Assembly: GCF_028389875.1 (NCBI RefSeq)
Contig: NC_084663.1
Location: 620,001-684,000 of the forward strand
Reading direction: 5' to 3'
DNA length: 64,000 bases
Source: Rhea pennata
Taxonomy: Eukaryota > Chordata > Aves > Rheiformes > Rheidae
The position numbers and the translations under genes were made by a program. The first letter of the stretch is position 1; every line of letters begins with the position of its first letter. Below the pieces are notes generated by a model, which worked only from the letters and a program-made list of their open reading frames with translations, made no database searches and had not been told where the DNA came from. Positions 1 to 14,398 of this stretch are shown piece after piece.

Positions 1-325
1 CCCAGCTCAGCAAGGGGCCAGTTACTTTCAGGGACCCACTTTTGAAGCAGTCTTCGGACAGCGAGCTCATCTCCCAGCAACATGCGGCCACTCTGGCATC
101 AGCCAGCATTGGCCGGCCACGCTACCTCTTTCAGAGAAGGTCCAAGCTATGGGGGGACCCCATGGAGAGCAGGCCAATCCATGGGGCTGATGATGACAAG
201 CCAACTGTGATCAGTGAGCTAAGTTCCCGGCTACAGCAGCTGAATAAAGATACACGATCACTGGGGGAAGAACCAGCCGGGTCCACACTAGATCCCGGAA
301 AGAAGTCGCCTGTGGTCGCAGCACG
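1..325 (+). CDS. SHANK3: SHANK3, 3' end of the large penultimate coding exon (partial, runs off left edge)
   Basis: SHANK3 is a postsynaptic density scaffold that links glutamate receptor complexes to the actin cytoskeleton. The open frame, with codons starting at position 3, has no stop back to the window edge, so the exon continues to the left. It encodes the conserved stretch after the proline-rich region, including PRYLFQRRSKLWGD, DDKPTVISELSSRLQQLNKD and LDPGKKSP. The exon ends after the second base of a codon (CG at 324-325) followed by a GTAAG donor at 326. Joining to the acceptor at 28372 gives an Arg codon and continues LFSSLGELSTIS, as in SHANK family proteins. The ankyrin, SH3 and PDZ domains and the Homer and cortactin sites would lie off the window. 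I choose SHANK3 over SHANK1 or SHANK2 because of the segment wording and the MAPK8IP2/CHKB neighbourhood. Confidence 0.93.
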
Positions 326-3300
326 GTAAGACACTGGTCACTGGTCAGGGGAGGGGATTGTGCAGAGTTTAGGTACCCAAAATGGCAGGGAAGTGCATAA
401 GTAGAAGTGGCCTGTAAATGTGCTGCATAGTACAGGGTGCATTTTGAGGGATATTTCAGAGATGTCAGACTTCTGAGCTGCACAGGTCAGAGAAAATGCT
501 GAGACATACTTTCTAGAAGTTGGCATTGTTTGGTCATGGCTCCTCTCTATATCCACCACAAACAGAGCCTTTCACTGTTGCTTTTTCCCTTTAAATTGCC
601 TTCCTGTTGTTTCATGTTCCTTCTCTGTCTTGATTCTATTGTTAAATTGCTGTATTTAGTTGTGGGTTCCACTTTTAAATGTTTTTTCCTGAACAATTAA
701 TAACAATGTATGTTATTCTAGTGCTTTTCATTTCAAAGGATCTCCAAATGTTGTCAGACTGTATATTTAGAACTCTGCGCAGTTACAGCTGAAAGAAAGC
801 CATCACTAGGGTGGAATATGATAGCCTTTAAAAAGGCCACAGCAACATTACACATGACCTTTCTTAGCTAAGATACAAATCAATTCAATTTCTGGGATGA
901 ATTAGTTCTGACTGAACTACAGAGAGATTTCTTGGCAGTATGTAATTAGGAGAAATTGCATGTGGTCCTTAACAATGACAAGCAGTCAGACTTCAGATTT
1001 GCTCCCCTTTTGGCACTCACATCAACTGTATTCTTCTTAGCACCAGCACTGAATTACACACACACCTCCATGCAGCACCTCCTCTCACCAGTGAGCCTTT
1101 GAGTCCAGTGTTGCCTCAGAGGTGTCTACTGACTGCCTCATCATGCCAGATCTTCTCACCCCTGTAGTTCTCTTTTCCCAGTGCAGACCTGCTCAGAGCA
1201 TTGTCAAGCTATGAGATCTGAAAAGATCACAACCCAGAAAGTTATGATATGAACCTCCAGGATATGCAGAAGGCTCTTTTTCTTCCAAAATTGTACTAGG
1301 ATTCCTTTAGCCTTCAAAACATGTAGGAGACACCAGTTTCCTTCTCCTACACTGTAGCTGTGACCTTCATGCTCTTTGAGCACCATAATCCTATCCATGG
1401 TCCTCTTGGCCTAGGCAGAATCCAGCACAGCCCCAGCCACCTGCCATTCTCTCTGCATGTCTGCAGTGCCAATCCCATTGAAGTGCCTGCACACGTAATT
1501 TTATTCTGACCTGTTACTTTCATGGAGGCAGTGGCCCCTTTTGCCCTTGGTTTCACCCCTGTTTGCTCACTGATCTAACTGTAAAACAAAATAAAAAACA
1601 AAACCACATCTAAATTAGAGACTGAGATTTGAGAACAAACACTTGTAAGCTTTGATATGAAAAGTTAAACAGGAAGTGACTCCAAAACTCCAGTCTCATG
1701 CTACCATTTCAGGAGGTAGCCACACAAACGCTCTCTTTGGTAGCAAAGCCACAGTAAGCTGATCTGACTGGCAACTTCTTGATCATAGCAGACATGACAA
1801 TTTACAGCAGTTCCATGATGCTGATGTGGACCATTGGTGAGGGTCAGCAAGGTGCCAGTTCAGCAGGGTACTGTGAGCTAAAAGGAACCCTTCTCCTGGG
1901 GAAGGTTTTTTCTAACCAGATGATTGCAACAGTGGGTTACAATTCCGTGTGGTGCTAACACAGCTGATGGTGTTTCAAACTGTAGCATGAGGGAGCAAAT
2001 TTCTCAAACTGACATACCCCTAAGGGTGTTCCAGTGACTACATCCTTAACTTGTCACTTGTCCCCCTACTAATGCCTATGCTGACAGTGTCAGCCTAGCT
2101 GGACTAATAAGCCACCTTTCAGTGGGTACCAAACTTGTGGTTATTACCACTGTATGGAATAAAGTCTCTGGATCTCACTCTACTACATGTTTTTATCTCT
2201 CTGCTGGATTCAGCCCTAAATGCACATTATGACCTTCTGCTAGAGACTAGTGTTTCACACATGATCTCTCCTCCCTGCACTGCTTAGTTGCTAACCACTG
2301 GGTCCTATGCTGAGTGCAGTTAGTTTAATTGCATTTTGGGACCCTTCTGAAATCAGGCATGCTGTGCCTCTTATTTCTAAAAAGTGCTTGCACTTATCTT
2401 CTGTGAAGTTTGTGAACTCGAATATTCTCGGCTTTTAATAGAGACCAGGCATGGCATCTTAAACAGCTTACCTGTACAAGACGTTGGCCCTTTGCAGAGA
2501 CCTCTTTTGAGGTCCAGCTGGCTCTCTCTCACCTGATGTTGCTAGAGGGGTACTGGATCATATGCCTGCAACCCCATTTGGTCTCCTAGAGATACTAGTG
2601 AAAAGCATCTGTAACTCCCACTGCCTCTCATGTGATGTCAGAACTCAGTAACCTCTTTATGTATCTTGTGTTTCTGAAAAGCATCCTCTCCTTCCTGCCA
2701 AAGACCCCTAGCCTCCTATGTCTGTCCAGTGAGGTACACTGCTTTCTTCTCCATGCAGCCTCCCAGCATTTATATGCAAGTATGTCCCACAGTTTTCAGG
2801 GGTCACCAGTTCTTCACCCTCTTTCTCTTTTTAACCCTTCCTGTCCTTCACACCTCAAGGGCTACCACCACCTCCCTTTGATTCCAGTGTTCACAGTAAA
2901 TAGTATGTTTCTCTGATCCCCGTCTTTCTCAAAGGCAGCAGACCCTCCACCTAACCTCGTGCCCTGTGACACACAACTGCTGCATTGTGCTCTTCTATTT
3001 ACAGGCCCTGTCCTCCTTACCAGCACCTTGTTGCCTAGCACTGTTGAAGGAAAATGCAGTTTGTCCTCCTCTCCTTTATTCCTCCTGCCCCTGGATGTTT
3101 GGCATTTTTGAGTCCTGTCAAGTTAAATGTTTCTCATTTCTTTTTCTGAAAGTCATGGCCTTTCATCTCTGAAATTTTTATACTCTTGGTTATGTCAAAG
3201 ATTAGACGTATTTCGTAGGAAGTTAGCTGTAAATAGAATATTTGACGATGTCAGTCACTCTCTTTCATTGTGAAAATTCCTCTCTTTTATGAAACTACTG

Positions 3301-6300
3301 TAAATTCAGAAAATAATGTAAAGAGCAGTTAGTGGATGACTGATTTCAGAACACATTTTCCAATTCTGGGGCTGTCCTAAGTGTAGCAATATTACCAAAG
3401 GTCCTACCACAGACGACTCTAAAAACAGAAGTGCTGCTAAGGAGTGAGATGCAGCCATGCTGGACTGACTGCTACTGCCATGAAGGGATGGCCCTTGAGC
3501 ATCTCTTCTCATCTCATCTAAAGCATGGTGCATTCTTCTGGTTAGGCAGCATGAAAGCCCAGATGATGCAGCAGCCAGAGCCTGTGTTGCTGTCTTTCAG
3601 TAAGGCATTTGGAGAACTGAAGCTGAGTCAAAACTGAAGCTCTTCTCTAAAGACAGAACATTTCCAGGAGTACCACAAGACTTTTAGGGACAATGAGGTG
3701 CTACTTAGAGAAACCATCCACAAGTAATTGCTGCTGTCGCTATTACTGTCATTCACAGGAGCTGCAACAGCTACAAGAACTGCTGAGAACAGGTGGAACA
3801 GCTTGCATACAGTTTCAGGTTTCGTTACTGAAATCTGTTCCCAAACACATTACATTCTGAATTTACAGTATTTACATCTAAGAGCAGGTAACTTCTGTTT
3901 GTAAATGTTTTCTGTAGCACAGGCCCTGGTGCATTTCTCTTCCAGAGGTCTGTAAGGTTCCTGACTGGGGACCTCCAGGAACAGAAGACAGAAACTGCTT
4001 TCTCCAAAATAACTCTGACTATATCTCCTTTCAAGACAGTCTTCCACAGGAGGATGTTTGACAAAAGTGACTGAAAAAGAGGTCAAGAAATACTGAGAAT
4101 GAGAACATAAGGTCAGAGTTAAGGCAATCAATAGAGAGACTATTTATTCCATCCTTCCCGTTCCTCAGGCCCTGTGGGAATGGCCAGGGCTGAGCTTGGT
4201 AAGGGAAGTTGTGCTTGGCCTATGCACTGCAGGAGTGTTTTCAGAGGAAGGCTTTGCTACTGAAGCAGTAGTGTGCCTACTTGCTCAGATTCAGCACACA
4301 GCCTTCAGCACAGTGTTCACAGTGATGCCATCATTTGGCAGAGACGATGACAGCAGAGCGGTGTGACAACTTCCAATCATACAGTCTCATGGGAATATAT
4401 GATGACCCTTGAATCAGGCCACACAAACTTTGCTCAGCTGGGAGCTACTCTGACAATTATTTTAACATAGCATGTCTGTTATGATATTAAGTCAGCAGCA
4501 ATCTTCATATTTAATATGAATGTGATCTTTGATAACTGTGTGTCCCAACATGCAATGTTCTTTGTTAACATGAGCAGCAGGAAGATGACCAGATGTCATG
4601 GCATTTCCTGTGACATGAACTACTGAGCTAACCTGGAGCAGAGCTAGTGCAACAAGATGTGCCCCACAGTTGTACCACTGTGTTATAATCCTTCACTGTT
4701 CAGAAGCAGTTCAAGGAACTTGCAGCTCAGAGCTACTGCTGAACATTGAAATATATTTGTCTTGTGACATCCATTATCATAATAAAACTTTGAAGTTCAC
4801 TAATGGGAGGTGCACATTTCTGATCAGTGATCCTAGTGAGTCATAGCTAGCTATGAAAATGCCAGCTGAAGAACTACATCTTAGTACCAAAGGCTGAAAT
4901 CATGCACTTCAGGGTGATTCACATGTTAAATGTGCAGCATTAAAGCATATGTTAAGATGGCATTCTTGTTTAATGTCGTTGTGTCATGTGACTGGCATGG
5001 CCATCCAGCCTCATCAGGATTGTGTCATTTCTCATTGTGCATAGTCAAACTCAGACCTAAGCCTCCCACCTCTGCTGATCAGCTTGGGTATGATGCTGCT
5101 CAGCCAGACCTTAAAGCTAAATGTGAGCAGAAGTTGACTCAAGCCAGAAGTATTTGAAGTGTCAACACATTTCCAATTTTGGGATCCAGCTAATTCAGCC
5201 AAGACTCTGGGTTAGAGGGTGCTTTGTAAAGGGTTTTTTTTTCGTTTGTTTGTTTATTTTCTTTATCTTAAAGCAAAAAGCGAACATGCCAAATGTATCA
5301 TGTGAAGCAGAATTTTAGATGCAAAACTGAGTTTTTCAGGTGCTGTTCTGGAAACCCACAACTGCTTTGTATTTCTACAGATCTGAAAGAGAGAGAGAAG
5401 AAAAATAAGCCCTTTAGGCATTTAGCTCCTAGGGTAAAGCTACCTCTTTCTATATAAACTCATCAATTAATTCTGTTTCAGTTAAATGGTGTAACATTTC
5501 TGGTGCAAGCTTTCAGCCACTGCAGATACAACCCCCTGTTTCCTTGTAGGCTTTTTGTCTCTTCATGGTGTCTAAACTCATGCACAAGACAAATATGAAT
5601 TTTCTTTCCACAATCAAGGGATTTGTCCATGGAGAGCTGATGAAAAGCTGAAGACTGGCATTTATCAAGCTGAGATCTGTGTTTCTCAGCACCTTTCCTA
5701 AAGGGAGTCAGTGGCATACAGGAAGTTATTTGCACTGTATTCATGTTTTGAGAGATGATAGCCTTTCAGCTGAGGAACAGAATCCTGTGCAAGTGTGCAG
5801 GCAGCAATGCTGGGCATAGGTGTATTTGCAGACTGAACTCCTCCCCTCTGACATCACAGGGAGATGGTCTCACTGGATTGAAAACAGTGTCTTTTGATGA
5901 GGTGAAATAGGGAATACCTGTATTCCTTTCTAAAACAGTCTCACTGTTAATGATCATAAAGCCTGTGGTTTCCAAGAGAGATTGAGTCCCCAGATTTTGC
6001 TCACAACAGCATGCTATTCTGTGAGCACAGGAGCAGCAAAGAATACCTCGCTTTTCCTGATACCTCAGGCTGGAACCTGCAACCATTGAAGACTAAGACA
6101 AAATTGCAGTCAAGTAATGGAAGCAGGGTGAGTCCTAATTCTCTTTTCCTGCAGCAGTTGTACTTAAAGGTGTTTAAGGCATCTTTATAAAAACCATGAA
6201 AAATGCATCCTTCACTTCATGGAATCCCCTTCTACATGCAGCATGAAGAAGCTTCTGTTCACGCAGACATACTGCAGCGTGAGCACCAGCGGTGCTAAGA

Positions 6301-9300
6301 GCACTCCCAGGTGATGGGAGAGTTTGCCATGCTTTGTGAGAACAGCTCCAGAATAGTGTGTGTGAAGGTGCTTCACTTGTTGCCATGTCATTTTTCCAGC
6401 ATTCACTACACGATGTCAGAGGGGCTGAGAATGTGGCGTTCCTGAGCTCGATCTACCTCTGTGGTTTTTCCATTTGGACATGACACTGCAGACAGTATTA
6501 GAAGGGGAAAGCACAAACCACTTTTGAAGCAAGTTGATGGAGGCTGAGTATTTGAAAACATGGTGGGAGTTTCTAGGGGATGCAGGGAAGATTAATAATT
6601 CAGAGATGAACGCATGGAAACCAGTGCTTTGATTCAGAGGTGACACAAAAATCTGAAACCAGTTCAATGCTTCCTGCCACTGGTGGGTGGGTAGACTTTG
6701 TTTTTCATGTTGATGTGCACTGCCTACAAGGAGACAGGGGCATTGTGGGTAATAAGTCTCAGCATGTGTCCATATCACAGCAAGCACAGCTGGCTTCACC
6801 TCATCTGATCACTAACATGTACTAATCACAGCTCATGCACCCATTATTCCACAGAGTGAGTAGAAGAGCAAACCTTGACTTCAGCTCATATTTCCCTACC
6901 AGACTGTGATTTAGGAAGAACAGTGCAGGTGTTGCCGAGACGTTGGTAAGAAGAGCGTTGTGTCCCACCAAGATTATGTCATTGCTGAAGTGACCCAAAA
7001 GAGAGAAGAATGAAAGTCTGAAAGTTTTACTTCATTGCTAATTATAGTCTTGGGAAAGTCCCTTGATACAACTATTTTATCAGCCAAGCACCGAACAGTT
7101 GTGCAGAGAGTATTCCTTTCAGGGCCTTAACAGACAAAAAGTAGAGATCACAGAGAAGGAGCTTTCCCTTTCTTATGCAGAAATTCAATAAGATGCATGC
7201 AAATTGTGAATATTTTGTCAATGAATAGGAAGCAAAGCAACCATATAGAAAGATCCCTGTACACTAGCTTAGAGCAATTTTGCTGCAAATCTGTCGTGTT
7301 TATTCAAACTCTCAAGTGCAGGCTTACTAAGAGAGTGATTTGAAGATGCCCAGAGGCAACACACAAAGAGACTGGAAGTTCTTCTTCTCATCTGGAGCAT
7401 ATGGGAATTTTGAAAGAACATGAAGTGGGTTGTAGAATTGCAACAACAAAGCAGTCAATAGATATTAGCCCTAAATTGCCTTTTCCCCAAAAGAGGAAAT
7501 CAGAGGAGCGCAACAAGAGTTTGATGTTCACATAAGGCATAAGCAGACTTTAAGTCGATAATGCTTTGACCTTGCAATTCTTGTAAATGTTTTTATTGAC
7601 ACCCAGGTTTTTGCTCCTGATTCTCGCTATTCCAGAAAGCAGCACAGGCAGGCAAGGAGCGCATATGTCTTAATGACTTGTGCTCTGTTTTTATCACCAT
7701 CTCAAAATTGCCCAAGGATAAAAGTGGCTGCAGGCCCAGTCCCTCTTATATTGAAAAGCGTGAGAGGGATGCCATTCCAAGTGAGTTTAGAAGTCCTCTT
7801 GCTCTTCTACGTCATTCATCAAGCATAGCAGATTTGTTACCATGACACAGCTGGGATGGCACCTTCACTAGAGAGCCACTGGCATTTCCCAGGGGATAAC
7901 CATGCTTCTTTCTAAGCCAGGCCATACCTCTGTGGGGGTGGCTGTATGTGTTCACCTTGAGTTGCTCAGTATTAAGCTAGATCTTCTATCTGAAACAGTG
8001 CAGTCTTCACTTAATCCTGGTATTTATGTTCTGAACCAGTTACTAGCCAGTATTTTCCACCTGCAGTCCCTTGTTTGGCCAAACAAATGAAAAGAATGAA
8101 AAAAAGTGAAAACTGAAAGAGTGTAACTTACTGATTATGTTACTTCTTGCTTTTCTTTTGGAGTCTAGTGCAGGCAAGAAGTAGCAGTGCTCTTGTACAC
8201 TGCTCCTGTGATTTTGTTTTCATTCTGATTGCAACCTCTTTGCCTGGAAAAAAAGACCCTCTAAATGAAACCAGTGGTGATCCTTTATGTTTGTAACACG
8301 AATACCAAACTGAAACATTGATGATAGAGCTTCTGATACAAAGTAAGGAATTTCAGGGACTAAGAAAGACCTGAAAGGGCAGTTCAGGGAGATGAAGAGT
8401 TTCTGTTTGGAAGAGGTGGGCAGTGTCATCTGAAATGAGTCCTCTCCATCCCTCTGATAGCCAGTAGTGAGGGATTTTGCAATGCACAAGAGAAAAGGTT
8501 AGAAAGTTCAGGGTAATAGTTCAGCACCCAGACAGGGGTGCAAGGTCATTCTTTCCCCTACCAATAAGATGCTATGTGGTACGTCTACTTACTGGATATC
8601 AAATGTTGGGCTTTTTCCTCCAGCGTATTTCCTGAAGGGGAATGCTTGCCAGCCCTGAGGAAGTACTTCGGCATAGTATGGACTCTTAGCAAAGGATTAA
8701 AGTAAACTTCCGTATCAGAGAAACTGTGATTATCCCCTTTGGGAAATATTAAGTCATTTGCAAGGTCCTAATAATACTCCTTTGACCTTTAGTTATAGCT
8801 GTTAGTCTCACAATCATAAAAACAAAATACTTAACACAGATATTTGGTACAATCAGAAAATATATTGAACTGTATTTGCCACTCTCATTCTCTTGTTCTT
8901 GCTATGGAGCATTTTTTCCTCATGCGTATGTTCTTTCCCTCTTCTTTCCCACCCTCTTCTGCTCTTCTCCAAATTTCTGTTCTAGCCCTTTCCTTTTTCC
9001 TCTTTCTCCTGCTCCTTTCTTCTTTCCTTAGCTATTACAAATGCCACTGTTGGATTGTTCAGGCTTTGGCTGTTGAATTCATGCAATTATGAATGTACCA
9101 TTTCTTGTAATAAGCACATGAATGTAAACTCTGTGACTATGGAACTGACCTGAACTTAACTGGCTCCCAAAAGCCTCTTGGTGGCAATTGTCTGGGTCCC
9201 TTTACTGTATCCCAAGATTGACACTTACCTTAGAGCTGTTTGAATTTCAGTCATGCCACTCCCAGAGGTCAAAGACTTTCTGTCCTGTATTGCGCTTGGC

Positions 9301-12300
9301 ACTGAAGGGTTTAATCTCTTCCACCAACTGAGGCAAAGGAGAGCAAATACCACTGCACAGTGCATATTGCTGCATGTGTACAGGACTGTTGGGACCCCCT
9401 TCAGGTTCTGCAGCACTGATCAGATACCTGTTCAGTAAGGACGTGCCGTAGTGCACAGCATGACAGGACTTACTGCAGTACAGTGCTTCGTATGCAGTCT
9501 CCTGCGTGCCCTCGGACTACTGCACGAGCCCTCTGACTGCTTTGGGGTTGGCCTTTCTGCTCAGCCTCCTCCGTCCAGCTGTCGCCCCAACGACAGGGGA
9601 CGGGCGGTGTTACAAGGAGCCAGCCCACCCCAATCACGTGGTGATTTCTGGGAGTTGCGGTGGTTCCAGAATGGTTTGTGGTAAAGTCTGTTCATTCTCC
9701 GTGTTGTTATTACACCCGGACTGATGCTAACATTCTCTTTCATTGCCTCTCTTCTTGCTCTCACATCTGCATGTCCGCGCTGCTCTGTCTAGAACCGCCT
9801 CAGGCCTCAGGAGGGTGGGCGAGTTGTGTAAGTGAGCATGTTCTCATCTCATAGCAATCTCATGTCGTCTCCCCTGTGCTGCTCCGTGTGCCAATGTGCC
9901 AGTCACACTCCCCAGTCTCCTGCAGCCTTGGGCTGGAGGAGGCTATGGAGTGGAGCTTGCTGTGGCATATTAATATCAACCCCACCTGTCCTCTTGTGCT
10001 CCAGGAGCATGTCTGTGTCGTGGTGTTCTGTGCTGCTTGCCTTGTAGGTGAGAACTGAGGAAATTCCCTCTGGCTTTGATGTGATTCATAATGTGGCCTG
10101 AAGGAGACCATGTGCCCCAGTCACTGCTGCCCAGGGAACATCAAGCAAGGCATGCATAGGGACAGGACTGCCTTTAGTTTAACTCTGACGACCACATAAG
10201 TAGGTACTCTGACAAAAGTGGGACTGTTAGCTACCTCCCACCCAGGAGACAACATTTCTTTTCCTAGTTCCTCCTGGCAGATACCCCACCATGCAATTGC
10301 TTGGAGGCACACAAAGCTCCATGTTCCTTTTGGGTTCATGTCCTCCCAGTTATTGGATGTCCATAGGTCATGTCCCAGAGTACGTTAGGAGACAGAGAAA
10401 GCAGCATTTTATGTTCTTTCTGCATCTGAAATCATATAACAATCTGGGACTTGGGTTCAGATGACTAGCAGTGAAGGGTGTGTCTGGAAGAGACCTGCAG
10501 GACACTGCTGTCTTCTATGAGGCACCCTTAGTGCTGCTCGAGCTCCAGCCTAGTTACTGACTCCAGGTGGCTTATTGTGCCTCCAGAGAAGACACGGACT
10601 GTCTGACACATACTTCAGCTTGGATAACTGCTTACCTGAGACAACTGCAGGGACAGTTCAGAAAACTGACCCCCTGCTTTCACCTGACCTCACCACCACC
10701 ACACACACACCAAACTGGTTAATAATCACTCCTAGAGAAATCCTTGCATGCACACCTCCTTGGTCTGTCACCCCATGTGAGTCTCAGCTGCTGTGAGTAC
10801 TACTGGCAAATCGGTGACTCTATGTATTCAGCAGATAGGGCTAAGCAGTGGGACCCTGGAACAGGCCTTAAACAATGTCACCTGATCTGAATGGCAGGAA
10901 TCCCCTCTCCCTCCCTCCTCCCCCAGAAGGTGATCCACAGGCTTGAGAAGGCACGGGAAGGTTGAATCTGTGGCATGTGCTCCTAATCCAGGGTGTCCAA
11001 CACATGAATTTCCCTATTGTGCATGGCTAGCTGTGTGGTCTTGATTGTGCTGCTTCTGTGTTTGTCTGTCTGTTCAACTTGTTTTTTTACCTGTAGTGTG
11101 TATGAAACTAGCTACCTACATGTATGTTGCTTCCATATGTGAAAGCAAATCCAGAGCGTACAGAGACCTCTGGGCAGTTTCATGTTCGATTTTACTTGTC
11201 GTTTTCTACCAATTGCTGAATTTTCGAGTCTGCATCCTTATTCCGGTGACCAGCTGGACAGGGCCAACCACCAGGGAGAACAGAATGGCAGCGCTCTAGG
11301 AAACGCCTCTTGCCAGACGCCACACAGCACTACCGGGCTGTTTATTTGGTTCCTCCTCTATAGCTTTCCAGACAGCCACATGGATGCCTTCCGCAAGGAC
11401 CAGCTCTGCTCCATTCCCAGGTTGCAACACACAGCTGGTTTAAATGTGGGAAACTCGGAAACATCAGGCTCACTTTAGCCCTTCTGATAGACAAAACCAA
11501 GTTGAGGAGCCCTTAGGTTTGCCTGGAGATGGAGCATTGTCCTGGCTAGAGGAAGGTGAAGAGCATTCATGCCTCAGGTTTGGCACACCAAATCTTGTTT
11601 CATTTGCCTGTAGTCAGGGACGGGAGGGTCTTTCTCATGTCATTGCATATTCTCATGTCTTCATGCCTTCAGTGCTGTTGCTGATGTCATACAGTGTCTA
11701 TTTAGGGTGTTGGTACCCAGAGGAAATTTGCTTCCTATATTAGTGCTACAAGACTTAAGTTAGTGCCTCAGCTTTGTGCTGCATAGAGCAGAGTAATGTG
11801 AATTTAGAGTCTGCTTAGACCTTTCTTCTGACCCCTCACTTTCCTAGGACCCTGCCCAACAGTCCTAGTGGCAGCCAGCTCATCAGAAAACATCAACATG
11901 ATCATCTGTTTGAAATGAATGGGAACTGATTCCATCCTCATTCAGCTGAATAGAAATTTCAGACAATGGTCACTGTGCTTGCATCCATCTGTACAGGGGA
12001 ATCAGCCAGTGCCTTCTCTCATCCCAGCACCATTTGACTAAACGTGATTGTCAGCTGATGTTTCCTCTCTGTGCACAGCCCTGTTTGTGTCAACGCTTTG
12101 GACATTGTTTCATCTGAGCCCAACATCCCTGCCTGACTGTGAGCATAAGCTTCAGCGTTCCTGTCTCAGCTCCACTGAGCTCTGAACAGCGTCAGTTCCC
12201 CGCCGTCCCGTCTAGGGGACAGAAGCTGCAGACAGTGCTTTGGCTCAGCATCATTAGGGTGAGCAGGAGCTTTGGCTGATGCCTTCCTTAGCTCTGCAGC

Positions 12301-14371
12301 CCCTGTATCAGTGCTCTCGAGCTTCACACCAGCTTCATCTGTCCCCTCTTCCATCCACCTTAACACACACAATTTCTGTACTGTCCTACACCAACAAGAG
12401 AACCTTTGCCAGCAGCTCTGTTCAGCATAGAACAGGGACTATGTAAAGGGGACCTGACCACAAACAAGAGAGGTAGAAGGCATCCCTTCCTTGTGCACAA
12501 AGCACTTAATGGCAAGTGATTATTATGTGAAAAAGTTAGGTAGTATCTGTGTCCAAAAGTGTTGGTGACCAAACTGGATCTTCAGTCTTATTTTCAGTGG
12601 TGTCTGCTTAGATGAGCACCTTTAATATTATCTTAATACAGGTTTTTGCATTAGATTTCCTGGAAAGGAGGGTGATGTAAAACCAGAATATTTTCAGGGG
12701 GCATAAGTGAGGAGATTCAACCCTATAACCTATAAGTAAAGGTTCACAAGTGCTTGCTGGAGGCATGTATTTAGCTCTGTGTACATAATTACCTGTCCTG
12801 TGACCCTGTAAGTTAACCTCATGTGTCATCAAAGTTAAAACATTCATAGACCAACTTCCTTTCTCATTAGTCACATAATGGGTTGTTGACCTTAGTAATT
12901 TTCTGCAAACTTTGTTTTACCCTATAAAAAAATTGACTCACAAAATTTAAAATTTCACATCTGCTTTTATTCATATGTAACTTAGGTGAAAGTCTGTGAC
13001 ATATACAGCACTATCAGTGCGCAAGCCACGTTGAAATGGTGTCTGGCCCCACACAGAGTCTGGAGCCGGCACTGACAATTTGCAGTATCTGGCAGAAAAA
13101 TGATTGTGTAACTTAGGTTTACATTTTATTTGTCAGTGAGATTTACAAAACAAGCTGAGGCTGAATTAAAGAACTTAAATAGCTTCGCTATTGCTGGCAT
13201 GAAGCAAGTAAAGCAGTTGCTCCTGTACATCCCATTTTGAGGTGCATCCATGTTCTGCACTGCCTTAGCACTGTGTGTACATCTTCCTGCGCAGTGAGCC
13301 CTTTTGCCAGCACCACCTTCCAAAAACTACTGCTTAAACCATTAATTTCCAGCCAGCTGAAGTGCCTGTGCACTGCTTGGGGACCAAGCCTCATGATAAA
13401 GGCTCTGGCACTTTCAACGCACCGTGAGGTGTGTGTGGACTTTCTCAAGAAACAAACATACGGTGCATCATGCTCATAACCAAACACTCACACAGAGGGG
13501 TTTCACTCATTCCCCATACAAATTCCCCCTCACTGGCATTCCTATCCCAAAGGACAGATGTCTCAGAAGGCTGTTAGCAGAGGGAAAGATGAGAACAGGA
13601 ACTGCTATAATGTATAATGAAAAGTGACTGAACTAAAATGCAGATTTTTTTCCCCCATGGTCAGATTGTCCCCTTACATCAGACCTGGGGCTGCTGTTAC
13701 AACTCTGATGATCTTTGACTTATCCTACCCCTGCAAAAGTGGCACACACTGAAAGGGAGTGCTGGATCTGCTTTTTCTGTGTGCCTTACCAGCAGAACTA
13801 GTAACTGAGGGCCAGTTGCTGACCACAGGACAAACACATTGGACATCTGTGTGAAAAGAGCAGGAGAATATGGCAGTGTCTCGAGGGTTTAATTTGACCT
13901 GCGTAGTACGTAATGTTAGTGTTGATGGGAAAAAGAAATGATCTATCTTGGCTCTCAGAGTTCCTCTCTGGGAATTTCTGAGGAGAAAAACAAACATCCC
14001 CTCCCCCAGCTGAGCCAAAGCCAGCAAAGAACAGTAATAGGAAGACTCCCGAGTCCTTCTTTACCAGTCACATTTTAGACAAGAACCTCCCTTCAGAGCC
14101 ACTAGGTGCTACAAGGGGCCCATTAAATTACAGATGTGCATCAAATACCACAGCTCTGCTGTGGCCTATGGCTTTGACCATCCCATTATCTTCTGCACAG
14201 GGGCTGCTGGGCCCACGTATGCACTGATCAAAGTTAGACTCGTATGACTATGACTGTAGTCCAGAAACATAGGAAAAGATAGGGCAGACTGTTCTGATGC
14301 TTACTGAAGTCCTACTGAAATTTATAGGACAGTGTGACGAACTAGGAGGAACCAGTAAAAGAATATCAGTC

Positions 14372-14398
14372 TTTTTTTTTTTTTTTTGGGGGGGGGGG
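14372..14398. repeat. Poly(T)/poly(G) homopolymer junction
   Basis: A long uninterrupted T run passes directly into a G run. On the minus strand this is a C run followed by an A run, which could be the tail of an old insertion, but no element body is recognisable next to it. Confidence 0.85.
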
